A stretch of DNA of 64,000 nt from Trichuris trichiura (Eukaryota; Nematoda; Enoplea; Trichinellida; Trichuridae). The stretch's first letter is position 1. Every line of letters starts with the position of its first letter. A model generated the notes under the pieces. The model was not told the DNA's origin. It saw only the letters and a list, made by a program, of their open reading frames with translations, and made no database searches. Where the stretch lies: assembly GCA_037903355.1 (NCBI GenBank), contig JBAJFE010000042.1, positions 3,918,001 to 3,982,000 of the forward strand, written 5' to 3'. The position numbers and the translations under genes were made by a program. Below are positions 1 to 10,739 of the stretch, piece after piece.

Positions 1-773
1 GCGCCCAACTTTTTCATGCCGTTACACGGGACATTTTTGCGGCTGCGCTTCATTTCGCGCTTGCCAGAGGGCCATAGAAGCAGCCATTTCCAGCTCAATG
101 TTTAAGAACTCTTACGCTTTCTTAGAAAACCAACAAGACTGTCCTCTTGCAAACAGCACGAACTTTATCGTGTTTGCAGTTCAGATTTTGTTGCACCTTG
201 GAAAATGAAAAGATCTTCAGTGTTTGATGCATGTGACGGCTGTTTTATCTTATTCAGATATGTATGACGTCTTGCTTACTTACCTCCAGGCATTGTTGAT
301 AGAGAAGCGAAGTAACGTAACGTTTGTGCTACTGCTGCGACTGTTTCTATTTCACCCGTATAGTTCTACTTTTTAGAATTTGCAATGAAACTCTTAGCAG
401 TGCAAATGATGTGCATTCTGACATCCGTAGCCCCTACCTTTTGTCCTCCGCCAGATGGGACAGAGTCAAAGCTGTATATCAAACAGTGTGAAAACTCAGG
501 TATTTCCCTCGGTCAGCGGTTTGCAACAAGCCATTATAATTACTAAGCCATTACTCACTACTTCGTCACACGTTTTTTCAAGAAAAAAAAGTAGCTACTT
601 TTCTGTTAACTGGATTCTGCTTTCCATTATGAAAAATCATAGGCATCACGATATTTAAAATTCATTTGCAGTCAGTTCAAATGCATAGTGTTTCTTTATA
701 ATGAAGCATCACGTGTTCCAACTTATAACTTTGCGGTCACATTCCCAGCAGCCCAATCCCCACTTCACCGCTC
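1..773. other. intergenic, nothing recognised
   Basis: No coding region, RNA gene or repeat with recognisable ends was found. The few short open frames have no family features and no plausible splice context. A (TA)n microsatellite begins at about 774 and leads into the MITE cluster. Confidence 0.5.
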
Positions 774-774
774 T

Positions 775-806
<32 letters not shown>

Positions 807-833
807 CTTCGGAGGTTCTACTGTGTATATATA
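774..833. repeat. TA microsatellite and truncated inverted MITE terminus
   Basis: Alternating TA at 774-803 is followed by 17 bases (807-823) that mirror the terminus of the adjacent MITE at 834-850. This makes a head-to-head pair of identical ends separated by about 10 bases of TA. It is probably a leftover end of another copy that used the same TA-rich target. Confidence 0.6.
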
Positions 834-1019
834 CAGTAGAACCTCCGAAGTTGACCACCTCTCTATGTCGACCACCTCCCTAAGTTGACCGACTTTTGAC
901 CACTTGGTTGGTCCGCACGTCAATAATATAATATACCCACAGCCTTTTATGTTGGCCACCTCCTATGTTGACCACTTTTTTCCGGTCCCTTGGGTGGTCA
1001 ACTTATGGAGGTTCTACTG
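834..1019. mobile_element. pogo/Tigger-type MITE, copy 1
   Basis: A 186-bp element with terminal inverted repeats beginning CAGTAGAACCTCC, flanked by TA on both sides (832-833 and 1020-1021). The interior repeats short GACCACC-type motifs and has no coding capacity. TA duplications and CAGT termini are typical of Tc1/mariner-pogo elements. The 1157 and 29493 copies belong to the same family; this copy is inverted relative to both. Confidence 0.85.
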
Positions 1020-1036
1020 TATATATATATATATAT

Positions 1037-1153
1037 ATTTTCTTCTAAAATTTTTCGCGGGATTTCTAACCCGTTGTTCATTAAACGTTTATTTAACTTT
1101 AGAAGAAAAATAAAAAGCCCGTTACGAAGAAGAAAACAGAAAAAAGAAAATAT
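1037..1153 (-). mobile_element. remnant of the 59-kb hammerhead foldback family (ribozyme lost)
   Basis: On the minus strand this stretch carries the leader-like TTCTTCGTAACGGG and later the CCCGCGAAAATTT arm end seen in the foldback at 59025-59517. The ribozyme-bearing middle is missing. It lies exactly between two inverted MITEs. Assignment rests on shared motifs read by eye. Confidence 0.55.
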
Positions 1154-1156
1154 ATA

Positions 1157-1326
1157 CAGTAGAACCTCCATAAGTTGACCACCCAAGGGACCGGGAAAAA
1201 CTGGTCAACATAAGAGGCTGTGGGTATATTATATTATTGACGTGCGGACCAACCAAGTGGTCAAAAGTCGGTCAACTTAGGGAGATGATCGACATAGAGA
1301 GGTGGTCAACTTCGGAGGTTCTACTG
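1157..1326. mobile_element. pogo/Tigger-type MITE, copy 2
   Basis: A 170-bp copy inverted relative to the 834-1019 copy. Both ends read CAGTAGAACCTCC inward, with TA flanks at 1155-1156 and 1327-1328. Part of the interior is deleted relative to the 186-bp copies. Confidence 0.85.
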
Positions 1327-3071
1327 TATATAGATGTACTGGGCATCTATTCTTTCGTCGATCGCAATCTGTAGTGGCTGCAAAAAGGCCGTATACTCAT
1401 AAGGTCATTATTATACGAATAACTTGATTCGATTCAGTTAGCTGTTCACCACAGCGCGACTTCTGGCAAATAGAAATCAACGTGTTCTATTTGCTTATTA
1501 CACTAGCTCTGCAAATGTAACTGCAACAGCTACTCAAAATTCTATATTCGCGTTCACGGGAAAGTATCCCATTAATACTTTACAAAACGAACAGAGGTTT
1601 CGTGATATCCAGTCTAGTTGAGGGTATGCAAATGGAAAAAATTAAGTTGGTATAGTCAGGTAAGAGAATGGAAGGTTTTAAGGGGTCTCTAGTTTAAACA
1701 AGTTTCCTGAAGAAATGAAAAAGAAGAAGGGAAGTTCTCCTTTTATTCTCTTTTCTACTTTCAGTCCTTCTGTTTTGGTTTCTCTTTCTGCTGGTGCCGC
1801 CCCTGATATTGGATCAAGTTCGATGTTTCGAAAGACGGTGTTTCTTTTAACAGGCTTAGGTTGTTTTATAGTTGGTCTTTTGCTTCACGGGTTTGGCCTG
1901 TTTGATGTATCTGTAAATAAATTTTAAAATGCCCTATCAACGAATCGATTTTGCTCATCCATTCGTAAACTAAAAGACCAGCTATGAATCAAGTTTGATG
2001 TTTGAAATGGCAAAGAGACTATCATGGAATAGAGGACAGTTAGTGGCTCGCATCGTTCATGCGTTAAAGGCAACAGTTCAGACAGTTAATGAAACATGTT
2101 TTCATATTCCATGGACTGTGATACCATTCCGGTGGTTGTTTCTTGTATAAAGACCCCTTTCAATTTTCTGCAAGTATGGCTTTCCTAGTGAAATAGCATG
2201 AGCGCTGAGTGAATGGAAGCACTGCGAAGCTTGTTCGGTAAAATATGGCGCCTATGGTCCAGACAAATTCTAACACGCTGGTTGGCAACTTGTAACACAC
2301 TGGTTGTTCTGCTGCTCTATAAGAGCTGTTAAAAATTTTCTTATCATCGCCACCCAAGGACTACTTTCATCACCCGCTGGAATGTACTGGATGCACTGCA
2401 GAGTTCGAAGGGTTTCACGTTGAACTGATAAAGACCTGCTCCTCAACAGAACGTAGGTTTTGCGGGGTCCTTTGGCTGAGCTATTACTTGCCCAAATCTG
2501 CTCTCGAAGTCAACTGTTGAGAACGTTGGGGTCCTTGCAGTTACTGTGCCGCGCCATCAGTCTGTAGCACTGGAGCCCTTGTGGGTAACCTCGTTTATTT
2601 TGCAACATAGTCATTACAAAATCGTTTTGGCGCATCATTCTTACGGACTAAACTATAGGGCATGCACGATGTCCATGATCCGCTTCGCTTACGTTTTTGC
2701 GCAATGCTCTCTGCTTTTCCTGTTCGACACCACTTAGCTGGTGGGAAAGAATTTCTCTTGGAAGTCATTTGCACGGGCTTGAGTCACCTGTATTGTACAG
2801 CGCTAATCCATTCCTGCCCCTCTATATTTGTGAAAACATCACTGTGCTCTTTGAGTCAGATTTGAAAATCATCCTTGCACAACACAGGGCAAAGCAATAT
2901 GGGAGCCACCGGAGCTGAATAGATTGCGACGCTTTACCTTATCTTGTCAGACTGTTTCAACGCATTGACCTAGAGCTGTTAGCAGGCACGACATTGCGTC
3001 GTTAAATTTTTCTGTTTTCAACAATTCGTTAGTTCTTTCCTCATTCCGCTTTCTCTACGAGTAAAAAGTCA
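1327..3071. other. intergenic, nothing recognised
   Basis: No exon-like frame, repeat boundary or RNA gene could be supported here. The longest open frame (1715-1927, +) is of low complexity and has no family features. Confidence 0.45.
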
Positions 3072-3193
3072 TATATGTGTTGTCTTGAAAACATGATGCT
3101 TTTGTACGGGAGCGTGTGTTTTCATAATAAAAATTATCTTTATTACAGATTCTCTCCCGTTGTGAAGTAAAACAAAAAGATTTTTCTTTTCTT

Positions 3194-3231
3194 CCGGAGC
3201 TTTCGGGTCCTTCGCGACCCGTCTTCAGCGG
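3194..3231 (-). ncRNA. hammerhead ribozyme motif, left arm of element A
   Basis: On the minus strand the order is CCG, CTGAAGA core, a 6-bp stem II hairpin, GAAA, GCTC, CGG. The CTGANGA and GAAA boxes are both intact. CCG pairs with CGG as a 3-bp stem I, and CTC serves as the NUH cleavage triplet. Stem III would be the self-complementary AGCT, the short form that usually works as a dimer. Confidence 0.7.
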
Positions 3232-3274
3232 TGAGATTATGTGTCTGCGTCACGTGCGGTCACACATAATCTCA

Positions 3275-3312
3275 CCGCTGAAGACGGGTCGCGAAAGACC
3301 CGAAAGCTCCGG
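3275..3312 (+). ncRNA. hammerhead ribozyme motif, right arm of element A
   Basis: Plus-strand copy: CCG (3275-3277), CTGAAGA (3278-3284), a 6-bp stem II with loop GCGAAA, GAAA (3302-3305), GCTC (3306-3309), CGG (3310-3312). Predicted cleavage follows C3309. All conserved core positions match the hammerhead consensus. Confidence 0.75.
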
Positions 3313-3392
3313 AAGAAAAGAAAAATCTTTTTGTTTTACTTCACAACGGGAGAGAATCCGTAATAAAGATAATTTTCTATATGTGTTGTCTT

Positions 3393-4081
3393 TCCCATTT
3401 TTCCTCTCTCTCAAGACAGTTTTCCTATTATCATTTACTCGCTTTTTCTCTCGTTCGAAAAAGTCTTTTTATTTAGTCATCTATATCTTATTAATATAAA
3501 CTGTTGTTTTCTTTTTTTGCGGTCAAGAAAACGCATTTCTCAGTACATCTTTTAATGTCCAACAAAATCGAAGCTTTCAGATCACCAATGATCCGTCATC
3601 ATCGAAACATTGCAAATCACTGGTTCAGGTGTTACTGTTTGCAAGCTCTTTTATCAGACTAGCTTTTCCAGAGACGTCAGCTGTTGCTTCTTTTTTGAAC
3701 TGTCGAGCACCAGTTCCACCTCGTCTGTCAGGCAGTAGAGCGAGCGCCCATCTGACGGACGACAGCAGTAATATAACAATAAACGAGCAACAACGAGCAT
3801 ACGGACACAATGCCAGGCAATTTTTGAACTAGACAAGTTTCAAACAGTCTTCCCTTGCGCTTAACCTTCATTTTTTGATCCTACCAACTCGTTATCCTTT
3901 CCAGAGTAGCGCCCTGCACGCGAGCTCGCACGCGGAGAAACGGATTTTCTTGACCGCAAAAGAAAAGAATGCTTATCAGATACCTGTTACGAAAGCAGAG
4001 TTGTAAAACTAAACAGTTGTTTTATAATGCTTTACGGTGGTAGGACACCTGGAGTTAATATAAGTTGTTGCTTGTTCACAG
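3393..4081. other. intergenic, nothing recognised
   Basis: AT-rich sequence with no supported gene or repeat. The overlapping short frames at 3625-3836 on both strands are probably chance. Confidence 0.4.
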
Positions 4082-5197
4082 ATGATGGCTCTGAAAGTTT
4101 TATAAATTAGTTTCGCCGTCCTGCTACTCGCTCGCATTGTTGCTTCTGTTCAGAATTTTTTTCACAGGTGTATTCTGTTTCTCATCACCGTTTCGTGGCA
4201 TTATTGACGGAATGACTTCCTTGTGCACTACCATGGGAGCACCTAATGAGCGAAGGTGCATCTGTTGCCCACCGCTCTAATGGACGACACATTTATCTTT
4301 GAGTAAAATAAACTGCGGTGAGAATTGGTGGAAATAACGATAAACCACTTGTCATTTCCACTAATTCTTACCTCTGATGACAGGTCAACGAAGGATCCAA
4401 AAGCTCCGGAATAAAAATCTTGATCATCAATAGGACCTTCGGTATAAAGAACTTTATGACGAATATTTATGCAATTTTAGAAATCAAGTTTCTTATATTC
4501 AAAATAATTTAGAAAGCTCAAGCCAGTTTCGAATTTCAAATCTCACCATCACTGATAGCGCTGGAGCCACTGCCTACCCGTTAAATATAAAGAATCCAAT
4601 GGTGGTACATATGGATTTGGAAAATACCGGGGGGACTGTGCAGAAAATTTCGTCTGACATGACTTTGTATGTGTATGGAAGGATTCTCTGGGGAGAATGT
4701 TTTTGGATCAATGTACCAACGTTCGGACACCTGTAAGTTGCATTACTGAGTAGCTAATGTAGCAATCCTTGTATAGACTTTCACGGTTTCAACCTTAGTA
4801 ATGCTTGGCTTAATGTTTCCAGGAACAATATCAGTGAATGCCAGAACTGCCCCATACAACCAGGCACCTTCAAAAACCTTCGCATTGCATATGATTTGTC
4901 AAAATATCAATGCATACAGACGTTCCTGATATCAGGGGTAAGTCGAATAAACCATGCAAACTTTCAGCATGCACCCACCATGCTAACTCATTCCATGACC
5001 GATGTTAACCGTTTTTAAAAGCAAGAAATTTTGCGACTCATATTTAAATTATTAGTGCGTATACAAGGGGCACAAGAGTTTATGGTTTAACATATTTCCG
5101 AATGACTACGAAAACGAACTTTATTAAAATCAGATATAATGTCTTTGAACTTTCCACACAGTTTTCATACCGAATTTCGAGTTCAGTATGCCTCTAA
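4082..5197 (+). CDS. GM2-activator/ML-domain-like lipid-binding protein gene (4 exons, first exon uncertain)
   Basis: Proposed exons are 4082-4167, 4481-4732, 4823-4937 and 5162-5197. All junctions are GT..AG (donors GTGTAT, GTAAGT, GTAAGT), and the phases chain without a break to 163 codons. Exon 1 encodes a hydrophobic, signal-peptide-like stretch (FAVLLLARIVASVQ). Exons 2-4 contain a WGECFWINVP block, CQNCPIQPGTF and then LISG-FSYRISSS. These resemble the cysteine-proline-glycine and TG-YRIE-SS regions of the GM2 activator family, small secreted lipid carriers that extract glycolipids from membranes. Oddity: codon 8 of exon 1 is TAA. Either the real start lies in an upstream exon (ATTAG before TTTCGCC could be an acceptor) or the gene is damaged. 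A decayed hammerhead motif sits in intron 1. The family call is by eye and moderate. Confidence 0.5.
4371..4409 (+). ncRNA. decayed hammerhead ribozyme motif in intron 1 of the GM2A-like gene
   Basis: CTGATGA (4374-4380) is followed by an imperfect hairpin, AAAA in place of GAAA, and GCTCCGG. A roughly 14-bp inverted repeat (GAATTGGTGGAAAT and its complement) lies just upstream. The stem I base next to the core is mismatched (CCT against CGG), so the copy is probably inactive. Confidence 0.5.
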
Positions 5198-5584
5198 GAA
5201 TGAAATGATTTCGCACGAGTTAACTGGCTACTGCAGTTCGTCATTTCTGAATCTCATTTCTGGAAAGTGCTTCTTCAGATTTCTGAACAAAAAGTAATAA
5301 CTAGAGAGCGTAAAATCTCAACTACTCATGGGCAAAGAAGGTAATTTTGAAATCCTGGAGATAGCAAAGCGTGAAAAGGATGATTCCAGGAGGTGAAGGG
5401 CTAAGGGCGTGATATTGCCCCTAAGGTAGGTGCGGTGCAGCTAGAAGAGCTAATGCTAAATACAGCTGAACCATACCCCCAAAGAATCTATGGGTAGTGG
5501 TTTCTGCTTGGAAAATTTCCGGTGGGACTGGTCGGTCATTCTGTCTTGCTATTTCTTAGAATTCTAAAAATTTGCACGAGAAGG
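5198..5584. other. no feature recognised
   Basis: Sequence downstream of the proposed GM2A-like stop codon. No polyadenylation signal or further exon could be supported. Confidence 0.35.
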
Positions 5585-5810
5585 TCATCTGAAAGCGCTA
5601 TTGTTTTTCGTACATCCCAGCGTTAATTGCTCCCTATTCATCTCAATTGTATAAATGCATTTAGCTTCCTCTATTGCCCCATGGCTTGAGCTCGTTCTCT
5701 TGTTGTTGAAGACGAGCTCAAAGTTCTTGGTATCATCGTTCCACTCATACGTTGTCTGCGTAAGTTGTTTTGCCGGATCTATCGCTTTCCACAATTTAAG
5801 AAATCCTGTG
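5585..5810 (-). CDS. possible terminal exon of an unrecognised gene
   Basis: An open frame of about 73 codons runs from a good acceptor (CTGCACAG followed by GATTTC) at about 5810 to a stop at 5585. The peptide is hydrophilic (LWKAIDPAKQLTQTTYEW near its start, LTLGCTKNNSAFR at its end) and has normal amino-acid composition. I do not recognise the family, and no upstream exon was confirmed. It could be a chance frame. Confidence 0.3.
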
Positions 5811-6801
5811 CAGATTCATTGATGATGTCATGACCATTCGCGCAAGTAGCGGAAATTTAAAAGGCTGGTTTTATTTACAGAAGGGATCCCACTAAAACGT
5901 TAAAAACTTTGATGCTCTCAGGTGATTCACCTTCACCGGCCGGCAGCGGCTGAACTACCAAAGTAAGACTGTACTCCATGAAATTATTTGATCTCTTCCA
6001 GAAAAGTTATGTGTTCGAGGCTGGTTTTGTTTACATGCATCTTTTTATTTTGTATTATTTTGTTTTATGCCTACATGGTGTTTATAGCACTGGGGGCAAC
6101 GGCAGTTTCGTAAACGGAAAAGGGGAGTGATATCAGGCATAGCTATGGGCATCCCTAGACTGGACTCTAAAGCTGATGGTTGATCTGACCGAGCTGCTTT
6201 CCTGGATGACAGCAGCGAGCGAAATTTCTCACCTGTGAGCATTAGCGTTTTTGTGCAGAAGCAGCAATATGCGTGAAATCTTTGTTAGATGTTTTGCTTT
6301 GGCTGTTTCATAGGTGGTGGACTAAATTTGCATAACATTTCTCGCGATAGTGCCTCCATTCCCCAAAGGAAAGACGCGTTCTTTCAGCATTCCAGAAGAT
6401 AGTTTCCGGAACCTTCCCCATTCGAAGCTCATTTCAGACCGTTATCAGTCTTGGAGAATGCCTGTGATTTCATTACATGCATTGTTCCTGGAATTTCAGG
6501 TCGTAATGACTGAAACTATCACACATCATCAGTTTCTATGTGCCCCAAAAAATTTTATGGTTTTTCAAATAGCTAGGATTTTCATAAAATACGATAAGGA
6601 AAATCGGGTCTACTAAAGAGTTGTCCTCCCGGAAGTGACGGCGGCAGTATGAAAGCATAATCGCCGACTCTACTGCGCAATGAAGTGTGATTAGCAGCAC
6701 AACGAGAGGGACGTTGTCGTCAGGTTTAGTGAACACGTGCAGAATAGTTGACGGGGCAGCACAATAGAGCGTCAGTGGCACACGCAGTGACCCGTATGTC
6801 G
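5811..6801. other. no supported gene
   Basis: Frames at 6045-6242 (-) and 6350-6616 (+) are open but show no family features. A GTGAGA donor-like site lies near 6240 on the minus strand, without a confirmed partner. Confidence 0.3.
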
Positions 6802-7025
6802 GTCTAACGCAGTGTTTCTCAACGTGGGCCCTGGGGCCCCCCTGGTGGGCCCTGGGAGATTTTAGGGGAGCCCTGGAGGGGGCTCTGGAAGCCAGGGGGG
6901 CCTGGAGGATAATGCGGCAGGACATTGTCCCAATAAACGGTGGGCCCTTACAAGGATTAGGGGGGCCCTGACAAGGCCTAGGGGAACCCTGGGGCAAAAA
7001 AAGTTGAGAAACTATGGTCTAACGG
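6802..7025. mobile_element. hAT-type MITE with 8-bp TSD
   Basis: A 208-bp GC-rich element (6810-7017) starts CAGTGTTTCTCAAC and ends with the inverted GTTGAGAAACTATG. Perfect 8-base duplications GTCTAACG flank it at 6802-6809 and 7018-7025. The interior is rich in GGGCCCT repeats. Ends and target length are diagnostic of hAT elements. The frames crossing it on the minus strand are not genes. Confidence 0.9.
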
Positions 7026-8473
7026 ATTAGCACCGAAGAATTCTGCTGCACTGCAGCTGAATAGCGTTTGAAAGTGTCACTGATGCAGTTAGTGACCCGT
7101 TCGAAAGAGCGAAGGCGAAGGAATTATTCAGCTGCGCATGCATTGAAGGTACAGGAGACACAATGGGGCGTGCAGCGGTTCACGCTAAGACCACGTCTTA
7201 GCGATTCGTGAAAAACATCGCAGGTCAACGGTCTCAGCCACGTCGTGTCTTGGTGAACTGCGTAAAGCTCATTGTGCGTCATGTCTGTGCCGACGTCTAG
7301 TGATAGTATGCCATCGGGTGAAGGGTATGTCGCGCGTTTGCGTTTATTTTTTCTCAGCCCGTTTCTCTGATCAGGTCGAAACAGCCTCCAGCGGAACCAC
7401 CGCCTTCGCCGGACTCTTAGAATCACTGAACGGTATGTACGCTTGTTCGCGTTATCTGTCTCTCGCGCTTGAAACTGACGCTTGTTTACATTCAGTGTCT
7501 CTGCCCCTACGCAACTGTTTGTCATCCGCGTCAACGCGGTACACTAATATTCGTAATCGTAACGAAACACGCACACACACATGTTCAGGTTTAGGCTTAG
7601 GCTAGGGCAGAGCAGGATGGCCGACAGAACTACTGTACGTCGGCAGCTGGAATGGTGAGACACATAGTCGCCATCGGCATTGTTTCATTCTTTCAGTAAG
7701 CACCTCAGTGACCGGAACGTACGCTTTTTCACATTACGTATTTCCCATTGCTCACATGCTAGTGTACGCATACTGTGCGCTACACACACACAGACACTAT
7801 GTTCAGTCTTAGGCTTAGGCTAGGGCAGGACAGGATGGCCGGCTAGGCTGCAGTACAACGTCGCTGGAAAAGGGTTAGCGAGACGTTGACCCTTTGCAGT
7901 GCAGCACACATGCACTAATGCACACTAATGCACATTAGTGCACACCAATGCTCGAACAATGCGATTACGAAGGCCATTGTTTCTGTGACGTAATAATCCC
8001 CACTTGACCCCTTTTGAAGTTGCCGCCTTCACTTCCGGGAAGAAAACTTTTAACAAGACCCAAAAATCTACTCTCAAAAGGAGAAACAATTTTAAGCACT
8101 CATCGTGCACTGACCTTCTGAAGCTATAGGTCAGTGTATCTCATAGGGGGCGCTGAGAGATTCCGGGGGAGCAGTGGACACCAAAGGAGGTAGTAAAGCG
8201 CTGCGGGGGGGGGAGAAGACCAGGGATCAGGAGTACTGAGAGGCTGGAGGTCAGTACGCTCCCTACCGTGCTCGTTGAGGCGCAGCTTCACTGCGCTCGT
8301 AGGTGCCGCAACTGTGCTGAATTGAACTCTGCATCACTAGAGCATATCTACTATTAGTCATCTCCCTGAGCCAGGGACGTTTGGTCTCTTGTGCGGCAAC
8401 ACTGATAATAGCGATGTTACACGACGCACTTTTTATTTGAGTTGCTCCTTTCGCTGAGAGCAGGTGCCTTTCT
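7026..8473. other. region with a ~220-bp duplicated repeat unit; no supported gene
   Basis: Two copies of a unit carrying TTAGGCTTAGGCTAGGGCAG and GGATGGCCG lie at about 7585-7625 and 7805-7845, each preceded by a CA-rich run. A minus-strand open frame of 136 codons (7124-7534) has no family features. A hAT-like end (CAGTGTATCTCATAGGGGG) occurs near 8131, and a G-run sits at about 8204. Confidence 0.4.
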
Positions 8474-10582
8474 GGGGGATTTGGTTCGATTGCCAAACGG
8501 TCAACTGCCAACAGGTCAATTGCCTAACGGTCGTTTGCCTGAACGGTCATGTGCCCGTCGGGTCAGTTGCCGAACGGTCATTTGCCTGAGTGATTACGTG
8601 CCCGAAGGATTAAGCATGCAATAACTTCTGTTTAACGAAATTGTAAAGCATGGCGCGCTAGCATTATCACGATGAGATTATTTATTACGAGAACACGAAA
8701 CTGCAAGCCTGTGCACGCAAGAGTAACACCTATAACTGGTGTAGAACAATATACGCTATAAGCGTACTCCTGTAAGCAGATTGCAGGCAATTGTGCCCAG
8801 GTAGTTCATAATTGCAGGGTGACTTACTCGATCGTTAATTATTTCCACAAGTTTTTCTTCCTTGCGGACACGACCCTGTCTTCTTTTAGTCGTCTTCTCT
8901 CCTTGTCGGATTTGTTCACATCGGTTTTCAACGTTCCGCTGTTCATTTTGAATTTCATTTATAATTCGGTGCACACCTACATGTGCTCGGCCGACTAAGT
9001 TTCTCCATCTCCTGTGCCATGCCTCCACATTGTTTTTGGTACGTGGCAATCTATTCAGGACGGAGCGATGCACGGACCATAAATTCGGCGGAAACATCGG
9101 TGACGACCGTACGCATGTACCATTGCGCAGCCTTCTCCTTACCTTACCCCTTACGAAAGTTGCATCGAACCATTCTGACAGTTCAGCGGTTTCGATTGGT
9201 ATGCTGTCCTTTATTTCGTCATATGCTTCTGGAATTTCCTCTGGTCGAAGGAATAGCAAAGCGAATAAGTACTTAATTTTTGACCTTAAGCTTGCGTCCG
9301 TGTTGTATCGTGCAGATAATCTACACGACTGAGCTTTCCGCCAAATACACTGTGAAAAATGGAAGTAACAAACTGAGCTTTCAACGCCTTCGAAAGTGCT
9401 TTTACAAGCGTTGATGACGGCCAGCTCTAAGTCTGTCATTATGCCTGCCGGTGTCAGTTGGAATCCATTTTCTACTGCAGAATTAGAGAGATCTTCAAAC
9501 AGTCGCTTGTAAAGTGCCCCTCGTTTTCCAGTCATTATTGCATAAACGAGTGGAAACGTCCTCTGTTTGTCCTGACCGACAGGAGCATGGATCATATACA
9601 GCTGATAAAAGATAGTCGGTACTGTCTTGAAAGTGCCGTCCATTACCCAATAAGAGGCATTTGCAAGCTTCTGAAGATTGTCTGCAGTTGCAAAAATAAG
9701 TAGTTTTCCTTCGGGAATGCTTGTATCTTTAATCATGAATGGCCGCCCATCTAATGTGCTTCGCAACTGCACAGGAATGTCAACGTCTGCCAGCGTTGTT
9801 TGTTCCGGTGGTCGTTGAGCTCGTCGTACTCTTTTCACTATTTGCCGCAACGCATCCGACGATGGTAAAGACGCGACCACATCCAATGAACAATAAGTTT
9901 TGCATGACTGAATTATCTAGCAAAGCAAATCACTGCCACTTCGCGCCACAGTCTTAATTTCTTCAATAACTTTCGAGGCACCTGCTCTACTTGGATTTGG
10001 CATGTGGTTATGGTCCGCAAATGTAACCAGTAGCTGCTGTCCATGTGAAAGTCTCCTACTAACTGCCCGACCATGACAGTACAATGTTTTTCTGCTCTCG
10101 CATGACCAGTAGTAACGATTTCCAGAGCATTTATCCTTCACGAACTAGTATCCTCGCGCACTTAGTTTATCACCAGCTCTCGCAGAACGAACTGCCTCAC
10201 AAATTTCTTCCATAATCATAAACAAGAAGCGGCAATGAACTTCTGCAAATCAGCTACAGCAGCAAATGATTACCCTCAGCAAGCCATTCGTTTATATAAG
10301 CACGTTCTGACCCTAAACGATCATTTGAGACAAATTGCTGATTCGTGGAATTGCATTTTCCAGGAAATTACATTTCCGAGAATCAGCTAATAATTACCCT
10401 CAGCAAACCATTTCTATATATGTATGCACGTTCTGACCCTAAACGAACATCTGAGGCAAATAGCCATACCGGAAATGAATTTCCGGCAAATGACCATCCG
10501 GATAAATGAACGTCCGGCAGACGTACCTTCAGGCAAGCGACCATTCAGGCTAATGACCGTTCGGCAGATGAACGTCTCCCCA
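8474..10582 (-). mobile_element. Mutator-like (MULE) transposon with repeat-built terminal regions
   Basis: A transposase pseudogene lies between two terminal regions (about 8474-8610 and 10450-10582). They are inverted relative to each other, and each is a head-to-tail series of degenerate roughly 18-base units of the type CCGAACGGTCATTTGC. Both outer ends carry GGGG/CCCC. No clear 9-bp duplication was seen, so the exact borders are approximate. Confidence 0.75.
8756..10219 (-). pseudogene. MULE transposase with N-terminal FLYWCH zinc finger, two in-frame TAG stops
   Basis: The frame runs from an ATG at 10219 to a stop at 8756, 488 codons in total, interrupted by TAG near 10147 and at 9917-9919. 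The N-terminal part is FLYWCH-like (YYWSCESRKTLYCHGRA, then DHNHMPNPSRA), a DNA-binding finger common in animal MULE proteins. The rest (376 codons, 9886-8756) is a MULE DDE domain: D in VMDGTFKTVP, D in IMTDLELAVINA, the CYFHFSQ motif, and E in NNVEAWHRRW. Apart from the two TAGs the frame is intact, so inactivation is recent or the stops are the only lesions. Confidence 0.85.
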
Positions 10583-10618
10583 TAGGGAGGTAGTCAATAT
10601 AGAGAGGTGGTCAACACT
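10583..10618. mobile_element. fragment of the pogo-type MITE family
   Basis: A GGGAGG.AGTCAATATAGAGAGGTGGTCAAC stretch matches the inner end of the MITEs at 834, 1157 and 29493. It directly abuts the MULE end, which suggests the MULE landed in, or deleted part of, a MITE copy. Confidence 0.55.
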
Positions 10619-10739
10619 GTATTTTGACGAAAGCATGTATAGGGGAATAATAATTTTAATGGTATGTAAATATATGTAAGAGTATAGGGCAAGAGTGAAA
10701 AAGAAGCGAGGCGAGAGGGCCAGCTAGCCCGTAAAGAAT

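Larger units (their letters stand above)
3072..3392 (+). mobile_element. hammerhead-ribozyme foldback element A with 15-bp TSD
   Basis: The insertion at 3087-3377 is flanked by identical 15-base duplications TATATGTGTTGTCTT (3072-3086 and 3378-3392). It starts with a roughly 40-base leader containing GTACGGG and TTTTCAT. Long inverted arms follow (about 3130-3220 against 3285-3376). Each arm carries a hammerhead core, one per strand. There is no ORF. The likely origin is the 3' end of a Penelope-like retroelement in inverted-dimer form, because those elements are known to carry hammerheads; that assignment is inference. Confidence 0.8.

Noticed and set aside
6536..6997. 153-codon minus-strand ORF
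   Set aside because: Runs through the hAT MITE (6810-7017); repetitive Pro/Gly-rich translation of GGGCCC repeats.
7124..7534. 136-codon minus-strand ORF
   Set aside because: Overlaps repeat sequence, has Arg-rich low-information composition and no family features.
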